Shown: positions 7,643-12,850 of the stretch, one piece after another
How the letters are laid out: each line of letters opens with the position of its first letter
Numbering within the stretch: position 1 is the stretch's first letter
Source: a virus
DNA: 32,222 bases
IMG/VR virus record: IMGVR_UViG_3300030012_001020
Span: 1 to 32,222 of that record
Reading direction: 5' to 3' (one strand)
Made by a program: the position numbers and the translations under genes
The notes under the pieces: generated by a model
Told to the model about the DNA's origin: nothing
The model's input: the letters and a program-made list of their open reading frames with translations, nothing else
The model's database searches: none

Positions 7643-8029
7643 CTACGTCAAATCTATACTAACCGATATGTCGCCAGCGTGCAGGTGCATGTGACGCTCT
7701 GGGGCCTTGAACCCAGCTCTGTCTAAGATATCCTTGCTCGCTTCTAACTGCACGTACTCACTCTTGGCCCCACGAGCTAACTGCACCAGTCTAGCGGCGG
7801 CTATCGTAGCACTCACGCCCATAGTCTCACCAATCCTCTGCATCATATACGCTTGCACATGTGGCAGCCGCAAAGCCTTGCTGGCTGTCACTCTCCCGCT
7901 CTCACCAGAAGCATAACCTGCCAAGCCAGCCGCTTCCGTAATGCTACATCCATTTGCTACGAGCGCATCAACCAGCGCGGTCTGCTTGGTGGTTAGCTTC
8001 TTCTCACCAGCCGTTACTACAGCACTCAT
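7643..8029 (-). CDS. Terminase small subunit (TerS)
   Basis: 128 residues. The pattern KLTTKQTALVDALVANGCSI, then TEAAGLAGYAS followed by a helix and ALRLPHVQAYMMQRI is the helix-turn-helix signature of phage small terminases, which recognise the packaging site and hand the DNA to TerL. The C-terminal part (about 70-128) would be the oligomerisation region. AAGGA lies about eight bases upstream of the ATG. It is the first gene of the leftward late arm, immediately next to the structured divergent region, so that region may also contain the packaging site. TerL is about 4.4 kb downstream, which is unusual compared with phages where the two genes are adjacent. Confidence 0.85.
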   Translation of the reverse strand: MSAVVTAGEKKLTTKQTALVDALVANGCSITEAAGLAGYASGESGRVTASKALRLPHVQAYMMQRIGETMGVSATIAAARLVQLARGAKSEYVQLEASKDILDRAGFKAPERHMHLHAGDISVSIDLT

Positions 8030-8038
8030 TACCCATCC

Positions 8039-8066
8039 TTGCGATTCTCATAACCCCCCCTGTAAT
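8039..8066 (+). promoter_or_regulatory. Putative sigma70 promoter for the structured RNA
   Basis: TTGCGA (8039-8044), 16 bases, TGTAAT (8061-8066). The match to TTGACA/TATAAT is 4/6 and 5/6. It would start transcription near 8073-8075, which is exactly where the ACATACAC segment begins that can pair with the 3' end of the structured RNA. The promoter overlaps the 5' untranslated region of the divergent TerS gene. Identified by eye; no experimental support. Confidence 0.45.
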
Positions 8067-8073
8067 CCCCCCC
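8054..8073 (-). other. Potential G-quadruplex upstream of TerS
   Basis: The minus strand carries two runs of seven guanines separated by six bases (ATTACA). Each run can give two G3 tracts with a one-base loop, so the segment meets the usual G3-loop-G3-loop-G3-loop-G3 pattern. It lies about 25-45 bases upstream of the TerS start, in its likely leader or promoter, and also inside the putative rightward promoter. Effect unknown. Confidence 0.5.
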
Positions 8074-8875
8074 TACATACACGCTCCCCAGACGCCTTGT
8101 CAACGCACAACATACGCCTGTCACACGCACACTGCCGCGAGCAAGGCGCAGTCCGCACCAGCGACCGTGACCGGCCTTGCTCTCGGTGGCTTGCGCCAGC
8201 GAAGCCAGTGTGGTGTGACCGCCCTGTACTTATCAGCAAGAGAACTGCAACACGACAATACATGAATGCACGCAGTGCATCAGTGTTGTCACACTGCTCG
8301 CTAGAACCACTACTGGAACCATAGGTTCTATCATTATTAGTGGTTCTAGTGATGCAGACCAACTGGCCGTTGCGTCACTGGCTCTGGTCACAGACCAGTT
8401 GCGGATAGTCGGGCTGGTGCTATCGCCATGGGCGATTAGCGCACTAGTAGCCCTGACTATCCGTAGCGTGGCGTAACGGACGTTGCAGTTGGATGTGCGG
8501 CGCAAGACGAGCTTGCGAGTCTTCACGCTGATAGGAGAACACACGCCGCACAAGTTACAGCCCAGCATAGCTGGGAATGGCACGCAGTGCCATGCATCTC
8601 CCAGATGCAGTAACTGGTGCTAGGCGGCATCGAGCCGCCTGCGAGTGTGTACTCTACACACACACACGATGAGCGAATGTTATCACACAGTTCATGCACC
8701 GCATGAACGGTGTGCCAGCACGCCCACTCGGTCAAGAGGTGCGATTCTTGCGCAGACATGCAAATGTCTGCGGTGCGCAAGAATAGCGACACCGCAAGTG
8801 CGGTGCTTCGCCTCTTGACTTTCGTGTCGGTCGTGATGGCCTCGATAACATATTCGCACATAGTGTGTATGTGTG
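8074..8875 (+). ncRNA. Giant structured noncoding RNA (GOLLD/ROOL-like in size, possibly new class)
   Basis: This 880-base gap between divergent genes has no credible protein gene but is filled with complementary arms. Main helices: 8120-8134/8206-8219 (14 pairs, G8127 bulged) enclosing 8139-8147/8174-8182; 8243-8251/8482-8490 (9 perfect) enclosing 8266-8271/8275-8280, 8281-8286/8291-8296, 8301-8312/8338-8349 (12 perfect) and 8367-8378/8468-8479 (12, two G-U), which encloses 8402-8410/8455-8463; 8494-8502/8544-8552; four-way junction 8553-8615; 8622-8640; 8645-8661; 8673-8684/8844-8857 (12 with a two-base bulge) enclosing 8690-8708 and 8731-8739/8811-8819. A pseudoknot (8229-8237/8527-8535) and a closing helix (8075-8082/8865-8872) are possible. 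G-U pairs and a GCAA tetraloop (8760-8763) indicate the plus strand. Size and ornateness recall the GOLLD and ROOL RNAs of phages; I cannot match their consensus by eye. Alternatives: DNA packaging site or very long 5' leader of the gene at 8909. Confidence 0.85.
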
Positions 8876-8908
8876 ACGTAACTGTAGTGCTTTTTATAGG
8901 AGATAATT

Positions 8909-9532
8909 ATGGCACAGAAAAAGAAGATGACTGTAACTAAGATCGAAACCCCTGTACGTGATGCTGGACATGCAGAGCATGTCGCAGCAGCGCATGACGC
9001 AGTGTTGAACTTGGTGGATATGATGATGACCGATGACTTTGATTCGCGCTTCGCGAATCAGGTATCGGGCGAAGAGAATCCCAAGTTCAACTCGTCAGCG
9101 CACTTCACCTTTGGCTCACGTGCCAAGGCATCAGGCGTTGCGCTACGCAAGAAGCGTGACCGCTTCTTCGAACTACAGCATCAGTATGATGCTGAGGTCG
9201 AGCGCAACGGCAAAGAGTCTACCAAACTCATCAACCTTGGCGCAAACAAGAACAAGGCAGAAGCAGAGTGGAACACTCTGGATGCCTTGCACCAGATGGA
9301 TGTTGACTTGTACAACACGATGCACAACGTTGGGACCATAATTGGTCGCAACGGTGCAGAGGCAAGTCAACCTCGCATCTGGAATGATGGGAAGCACACC
9401 GAAGACCACGGCGAAGCGTGGTTTGAGAAGGTGTGCGAGCGCATTCTTGAGCGCAAGGTGTTGTCACCGCAGGTAGACACACCGAAGGTTGACCCAGCTG
9501 AACTGCTGGCGAAGCTCAAGCGTTCAGCGTAA
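8909..9532 (+). CDS. Unknown first gene of the plus-strand arm
   Basis: 207 residues, soluble, mostly helical, with a basic start (MAQKKKMTVTKIE) and a charged middle region that could form a coiled coil (KKRDRFFELQHQYDAEVERN). A strong AGGAG lies about seven bases before the ATG. No family recognised. It is the first gene after the structured RNA and would be the first rightward product, so it may be an early takeover protein; this is inference from position. Its G+C content looks higher than that of the genes further right, more like the RNA region, which could mean that the RNA and this gene travel together. Confidence 0.85.
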   Translation: MAQKKKMTVTKIETPVRDAGHAEHVAAAHDAVLNLVDMMMTDDFDSRFANQVSGEENPKFNSSAHFTFGSRAKASGVALRKKRDRFFELQHQYDAEVERNGKESTKLINLGANKNKAEAEWNTLDALHQMDVDLYNTMHNVGTIIGRNGAEASQPRIWNDGKHTEDHGEAWFEKVCERILERKVLSPQVDTPKVDPAELLAKLKRSA

Positions 9533-9542
9533 GGAGCCTAGT

Positions 9543-9728
9543 ATGGAAACCTTTGACGAAGAATACACGCTACGGAGCATGATACTGTACTGGTCACAAC
9601 AACTTGTACAGGCTGTGCAAGATAAAGATATGTCAACCGCGCTTGACATATCATCCAACACTCTTCCGAAGTGTTGGAAACAATACAAAGAACACCTTGG
9701 CGACCTTATGGTAAATGCCAACGATTAG
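9543..9728 (+). CDS. Small unknown early protein (61 aa)
   Basis: A 61-residue acidic helical protein (METFDEEYTLRSMILYWSQQ onward). AAGGAG lies about six bases upstream of the ATG at 9543, which is why I prefer this to an upstream in-frame ATG at 9489. It begins 10 bases after the previous stop and is followed by a terminator-like hairpin, so the two genes 8909-9532 and 9543-9728 form a short transcription unit. Part of it (VQDKDMSTALDISSN...WKQYKEHL) resembles in style the small protein at 9866-10027, possibly distant relatives. Function unknown. Confidence 0.78.
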   Translation: METFDEEYTLRSMILYWSQQLVQAVQDKDMSTALDISSNTLPKCWKQYKEHLGDLMVNAND

Positions 9729-9745
9729 TTTCCTCCCCAACTGGT

Positions 9746-9777
9746 GGTGGCCTCCTCGGAGGCTGCCACCTTTTTTT
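9746..9777 (+). terminator. Rho-independent terminator
   Basis: GGTGGC (9746-9751) pairs with GCCACC (9765-9770) and CTC/GAG pairs inside, with a three-base bulge, followed directly by seven T residues (9771-9777). It lies 18 bases after the stop of the gene at 9543-9728 and would end the first rightward transcription unit. Confidence 0.8.
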
Positions 9778-9865
9778 GTGCTGCTATAAACCCAGACAAA
9801 CTTGCGCACACTCCCATCAACTAGATGATAGTTGCGCTAGCGATGGTCAAAATATGGAGACAAAA

Positions 9866-10027
9866 ATGACTATTATTCAAATCAAAGAACACATCCGTGT
9901 GAATGTCGAACTGTTGGCAAAAGCGGCCATGTCTGGTGATAATATCACTGCTGGTAAGTATTATGATATTATCACAGAGTTTACACAAGAGCTTAAAGAA
10001 AGGCTGTCCAAAATTAAACGCCCTTAA
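9866..10027 (+). CDS. Small unknown protein (53 aa)
   Basis: A 53-residue helical protein (MTIIQIKEHIRVNVELLAKA onward, ending ERLSKIKRP). GGAG lies six bases before the ATG at 9866; an in-frame ATG at 9854 would leave that site inside the gene. The sequence upstream (9802-9846) contains nested short inverted repeats, CAACTA/TAGTTG within CCATC/GATGG, which could be an operator or a leader hairpin. No family recognised. Confidence 0.7.
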   Translation: MTIIQIKEHIRVNVELLAKAAMSGDNITAGKYYDIITEFTQELKERLSKIKRP

Positions 10028-10040
10028 AAAGTTTGATTAC

Positions 10041-10058
10041 TGCACTTGCATAAGTGCA
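10041..10058 (+). repeat. Perfect hairpin in the leader of the ArdC-like gene
   Basis: TGCACTT (10041-10047), loop GCAT, AAGTGCA (10052-10058): seven perfect pairs. It starts 13 bases after the stop of the small gene at 9866-10027 and ends 44 bases before the ArdC-like start. No T-run follows, so it is not a standard terminator; it may stabilise or regulate the message, or be an operator. Confidence 0.5.
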
Positions 10059-10102
10059 ACAAATATGATATTAGTACAGAGTATCTGATGATGGAGGTCA
10101 AC

Positions 10103-10933
10103 ATGTACGCAGATATTACACAACAGATAATCAAAAAGATAGAGGATGGATGCCCACCGTGGTTGCGTCCATACAACAAATTTGGTGGTGGATTACCACT
10201 ACGGCACAATGGTGTACCATACAGAGGTATGAACATTATTATGTTGTGGATGTGTGACTACGACAATCCATACTGGATGACTTACAACCAAGCACAACAA
10301 CTTGGTGGCAACTTAAAAGGCCAAAAGTCACCAACCAAAGTCTTTCACTTTGGCACAGCCAAAGATAAAAACAAAGAAGATAAGTTCTATTCGTATGCCA
10401 AAGCATACTCTGTCTTCAATGCATCACAGATAACTGGCTTGCCAGATCATTACTATCCGAAGCAAGAGTTATACAAAAATGTTGATGAGCCAGACCTTTG
10501 GATTGACTTACAATTATCAAAAATTCCTGCAACTGTTGTAGAAGAAGAGGGGTGTACTCCTTGCTATCGTCCAGCAACAGATGAAGTACACATGCCGTGG
10601 TGGAAAGACTTTTCTGATGGGCTTGCGTACTACAGCACAATGATACATGAGCTTGTTCACTGGACAGGCCACGAATCCAGACTTGACCGCCTTGGTCTGA
10701 AGAACAAGAAAGGCTATGCCTTTGAAGAACTTGTTGCAGAGATGGGCGCGTCATTCATGATGGCACAACTCGGGCTGGAACCAACAGCACGAGATGACCA
10801 TGCACAGTACATCTCATCATGGTTGCAAGCATTGAACAATGATGTGAAGTACGTGTTCGAGGCGGCAAAAGTCGCACAACAAGCTGTGGAACTACTCAAC
10901 AGTCACACAGCAGAAGATGTAGCTATAGCATAG
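10103..10933 (+). CDS. ArdC-like antirestriction protein (ssDNA-binding domain plus zincin)
   Basis: 276 residues. The N-terminal part (about 1-130) has the ArdC N-terminal/DUF1738 pattern: ITQQIIKKIEDGCPPWLRPY, then GVPYRGMNIIMLW and WMTYNQAQQLGG, a single-stranded DNA binding domain. The C-terminal part has the zinc metallopeptidase motif HELVHWTGH (182-190, HExxH) and a likely third ligand in FEELVAEMGASF (E213). ArdC proteins of conjugative plasmids protect incoming DNA from host restriction, and phages carry the same architecture. GGAGGT lies upstream of the ATG at 10103. It is the largest protein of the early arm so far and sits before a series of small unknown genes, a position typical of anti-defence genes. 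The actual target is not shown by the sequence. Confidence 0.88.
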   Translation: MYADITQQIIKKIEDGCPPWLRPYNKFGGGLPLRHNGVPYRGMNIIMLWMCDYDNPYWMTYNQAQQLGGNLKGQKSPTKVFHFGTAKDKNKEDKFYSYAKAYSVFNASQITGLPDHYYPKQELYKNVDEPDLWIDLQLSKIPATVVEEEGCTPCYRPATDEVHMPWWKDFSDGLAYYSTMIHELVHWTGHESRLDRLGLKNKKGYAFEELVAEMGASFMMAQLGLEPTARDDHAQYISSWLQALNNDVKYVFEAAKVAQQAVELLNSHTAEDVAIA

Positions 10934-10945
10934 GAGGTATATGTC

Positions 10946-11404
10946 ATGAGCATCTTTCAAACTAAAGACCCAGTTGTTGAAGAAAATGTTTTACGTCAAA
11001 AAGTTGAGCTTGTTCTTAACAGGCAGACTGAAACATTACATCAGCTAACAGCAATAACTAAAGAGTTAGAAACCCTTACCAAAATTGTTGCTCGTTTATC
11101 AGCAGACAGGCCAAAGCCACAGATATCTGAACAGCTTGTTTTTGCTGATGGCAAAGAGTCAACGCCAGTTATCAATGCTGTATACATGGCAAGTAAGCGT
11201 GACATTGTTCGCATGGAAAAACTGCACACTTTTATGTCTGGCCCACATCCTGTGACCATACATACAATGATGGCAGTATGGTCTTGCTCACAAAAAGCAG
11301 CAGAGGCAACACTGTATCGGTTTGAAAAAGATGAGCGTTATCTGGTCTTCAAAACAAAGACCAAAGGACATCCAACACTTTACACAATCAAGGAGGCATC
11401 ATGA
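10946..11404 (+). CDS. Unknown protein with N-terminal coiled coil and possible winged helix
   Basis: 152 residues. Residues about 10-55 look like a coiled coil (VEENVLRQKVELVLNRQTET and the following leucine-rich region). Residues about 75-150 (MASKRDIVRMEKLHTFMSGP...IHTMMAVWSCSQKAAEATLYRFEKDERYL) look like a winged-helix DNA-binding domain: a helix, a helix-turn-helix with SCSQKAAEATLYRF, and a beta hairpin. A strong GGAGGT precedes the ATG, 12 bases after the ArdC-like stop. A dimeric regulator is plausible but no specific family is recognised. Confidence 0.78.
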   Translation: MSIFQTKDPVVEENVLRQKVELVLNRQTETLHQLTAITKELETLTKIVARLSADRPKPQISEQLVFADGKESTPVINAVYMASKRDIVRMEKLHTFMSGPHPVTIHTMMAVWSCSQKAAEATLYRFEKDERYLVFKTKTKGHPTLYTIKEAS

Positions 11405-11682
11405 CTTTACCAGCACACTTGATTGCACAGCAGGGAATGTTTGATTCCCTGCAAGTGCAGAAGCATCACCAGACAACCATTGATTTGGTGAAGGTTGGCA
11501 CAGCACTTGGCAACAAGTTATGGCCCAACGAAATCGTGACTGTTGCCGAATGCATCGTCGGCAAAGACACACCAGCATTCAACCATCTCATCAAGCATGC
11601 AATGGAAGAATACGAAAGACTAGCAGATGCAGAAATGGAGGTACTCGGAGATGGATACTGCACAAATCAACACGTCGGATGA
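11401..11682 (+). CDS. Small unknown protein (93 aa)
   Basis: 93 residues, helical, acidic C-terminal half. Its ATG overlaps the preceding stop by four bases (ATGA), with AAGGAGG ten bases upstream, so it is translationally coupled to the probable DNA-binding protein at 10946. No recognised family. Its 3' end overlaps the next gene by 32 bases. Confidence 0.75.
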   Translation: MTLPAHLIAQQGMFDSLQVQKHHQTTIDLVKVGTALGNKLWPNEIVTVAECIVGKDTPAFNHLIKHAMEEYERLADAEMEVLGDGYCTNQHVG

Positions 11683-11878
11683 CATGTCATGGGCGAAGGC
11701 TCATGGGCTAATACAAACTCTTGTAATCAAAGAGATTGTTGCCCTTGAAAACAAAGCCAAATGGCATGACGAAGAGCATGAAGAGGAAGACTACTCGCAT
11801 ACAGAAGCGGCAAAAATATTCCGCCGTGAAGCAGCAGTCTTACGTGATGCACTATTTGTTTTGGCAAGAGGAGTCTAA
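11651..11878 (+). CDS. Small acidic protein (75 aa)
   Basis: 75 residues starting MDTAQINTSDDMSWAKAHGL, with a strongly acidic and histidine-rich middle (KWHDEEHEEEDYSHTE). GGAGGT at 11637-11642 lies eight bases before the ATG at 11651, inside the previous gene. The cluster of His, Asp and Glu could bind a metal. No family recognised. Confidence 0.72.
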   Translation: MDTAQINTSDDMSWAKAHGLIQTLVIKEIVALENKAKWHDEEHEEEDYSHTEAAKIFRREAAVLRDALFVLARGV

Positions 11879-11879
11879 A

Positions 11880-12113
11880 ATGATAATTGATGATACAACC
11901 ACATTGACTACTGTTATCCGTAGAATGATACAGGACGAGATAACAAAAGTGATGGCTGATATGCCAGCCGCTGTAGAAGATAGTATAGCAGCTATATCTC
12001 GTGAAGTATCTGAAGCAGTTATGGATGATGATCTTGATGACAAGATTACAGCTTGGATGGACGACAATCTTCATGACAAACTTGAAGACAAGATACGCAT
12101 TGTCATAGACTAA
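11880..12113 (+). CDS. Small acidic helical protein (77 aa)
   Basis: 77 residues starting MIIDDTTTLTTVIRRMIQDE. Very acidic, with heptad-like hydrophobic spacing (AAVEDSIAAISREVSEAVMDD and DDKITAWMDDNLHDKLEDKI), so probably coiled coil. AGAGGAG lies about seven bases before the ATG at 11880, within the end of the previous gene. The acidity would suit a DNA mimic or an inhibitor binding a basic surface, but that is only inference. It ends seven bases before the inverted repeat at 12120. Confidence 0.72.
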   Translation: MIIDDTTTLTTVIRRMIQDEITKVMADMPAAVEDSIAAISREVSEAVMDDDLDDKITAWMDDNLHDKLEDKIRIVID

Positions 12114-12119
12114 CATACA

Positions 12120-12148
12120 GCGTCAAGGTGTCTCGAATGCCTTGACGC
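12120..12148 (+). repeat. Nine-pair inverted repeat, operator or terminator
   Basis: GCGTCAAGG (12120-12128) and CCTTGACGC (12140-12148) are perfect complements with an 11-base spacer. The right arm contains the TTGACG -35 box of the promoter at 12142-12170. No T-run follows, so an operator is more likely than an intrinsic terminator, although it also lies directly after a gene end. Confidence 0.65.
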
Positions 12149-12170
12149 ATTTATGCTACACAGTTATATG
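12142..12170 (+). promoter_or_regulatory. Sigma70 promoter giving a leaderless transcript
   Basis: TTGACG (12142-12147), 17 bases, TATATG (12165-12170). The expected start lies about seven bases after the -10 box, at the A of the ATG at 12177. There is no ribosome binding site before that ATG, which fits a leaderless message such as lambda cI from PRM. Confidence 0.7.
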
Positions 12171-12176
12171 TACTAG

Positions 12177-12380
12177 ATGATTACATATTTAGAACAATTA
12201 AATAATGCAGCAGCACCAACTGGCATCAAGTTAGTTGAGTTCTTCAAGCAAGCAAAGATACCTACATCAACATACTATCGTGCAATCGGGGGTCAGGATT
12301 TACGTCTGTCAACAGCAACAAAGGTTGAAGATGCGATCAACACTTACTCATTACACAAATCCCAGATTGAATACGAATAG
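12177..12380 (+). CDS. Helix-turn-helix regulator (67 aa), likely leaderless
   Basis: 67 residues. The segment LVEFFKQAKIPTSTYYRAIGGQDLRLSTATKVEDAI has the layout of a Cro/CI-type helix-turn-helix: a helix, turn at KIP, recognition helix TSTYYRAI, and a closing helix of the LSTATKVEDAI type. The protein is only a DNA-binding domain, like Cro. The ATG lacks a Shine-Dalgarno sequence and coincides with the predicted transcription start. The perfect inverted repeat over its -35 box is a natural candidate for autoregulation. It overlaps the next regulator gene by about 50 bases. Confidence 0.78.
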   Translation: MITYLEQLNNAAAPTGIKLVEFFKQAKIPTSTYYRAIGGQDLRLSTATKVEDAINTYSLHKSQIEYE

Positions 12381-12582
12381 CTGGCAGGATTTAGTTGCAA
12401 CTCTTGTGGCTATTAGAAACAAACGTGGATATAGTCAAGAAGAGTTAGCGCACCGTATTGGATGTGCTGCATCTTTGATACACAAATGGGAACAATACAA
12501 AAGAGTTCCGTCAGGATTTATGTTTGTCTGCTGGCTGGATGCGCTCGAAGCGCAAATCGAAATCAAAGAAACTAGAGGATAG
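12331..12582 (+). CDS. XRE-family helix-turn-helix protein
   Basis: The conserved part LVAIRNKRGYSQEELAHRIGCAASLIHKWEQYKRVPS is a clear XRE-type helix-turn-helix (SQEELAHRIG and the recognition helix around CAASLIHKWEQ). From the ATG at 12331 (AAGG seven bases upstream) the protein is 83 residues; a TTG at 12367 would give 71 residues starting just before the domain. Both starts lie inside the preceding regulator gene, in another frame. With the neighbouring 12177 gene it forms a pair of small DNA-binding proteins, perhaps an early/late switch. Start uncertain. Confidence 0.75.
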   Translation: MRSTLTHYTNPRLNTNSWQDLVATLVAIRNKRGYSQEELAHRIGCAASLIHKWEQYKRVPSGFMFVCWLDALEAQIEIKETRG

Positions 12583-12850
12583 TAGGGGAAAACCTGCTGC
12601 ATGTGAACATTGTGGAAGCACATCACATTGGTTTTCAGTGATGGCAAGTGGTTCAATTTGGTGTGATGATTGCTTGGAGTATTATGGATGGGAACATCTA
12701 GCCGCAACAAAGGCAGCTACCACGAACGATGGTGGTGTAACTGGTTCAATGAAAAAGGCTGCCAAGCGAAACGCCAACCGCTATCTGGCGCGTTGGGAGG
12801 TGAGTGGAAGTCCGATATCTCTATCACCACCAAAGAAGGACGATTGGTAG
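12524..12850 (+). CDS. Small zinc-ribbon protein
   Basis: About 108 residues from a TTG start at 12524, which has AGGA seven bases upstream; an ATG at 12539 is the alternative. The N-terminus is basic (RSKRKSKSKK). Four cysteines in two CxxC pairs (C27-EH-C30 and C47-DD-C50), 16 residues apart, form a typical zinc ribbon. The C-terminal part is basic again (KKAAKRNANRYLARWEV). This is probably a small nucleic-acid binding or protein-contact module. It overlaps the XRE gene by 59 bases and the resolvase gene by more than 160 bases, both in different frames, so part of its C-terminal half may be overprinted or not real. Confidence 0.62.
   Translation: MSAGWMRSKRKSKSKKLEDSRGKPAACEHCGSTSHWFSVMASGSIWCDDCLEYYGWEHLAATKAATTNDGGVTGSMKKAAKRNANRYLARWEVSGSPISLSPPKKDDW

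Noticed and set aside
8553-8615. Cloverleaf-like fold as a tRNA gene
   Set aside because: The acceptor-like stem is only six pairs, the loops are three bases, and there is no T-loop or D-loop consensus nor CCA end.
8048-8861. Several open frames of about 100-130 codons on both strands within the structured region
   Set aside because: Their predicted proteins have poor composition (many Cys, Thr, Ser and His), no good ribosome binding sites, and they read through opposite arms of perfect inverted repeats, which explains why frames are open on both strands.
9671-9865. Extension of the 9866 gene upstream to 9671
   Set aside because: It would read through the terminator hairpin and T-run and overlap the previous gene; the ATG at 9866 has its own ribosome binding site.
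12235-12330. Upstream extension of the XRE gene from the ATG at 12235
   Set aside because: That stretch is low-complexity out-of-frame reading of the 12177 regulator gene and has no ribosome binding site; a start at 12331 or 12367 keeps the whole domain.
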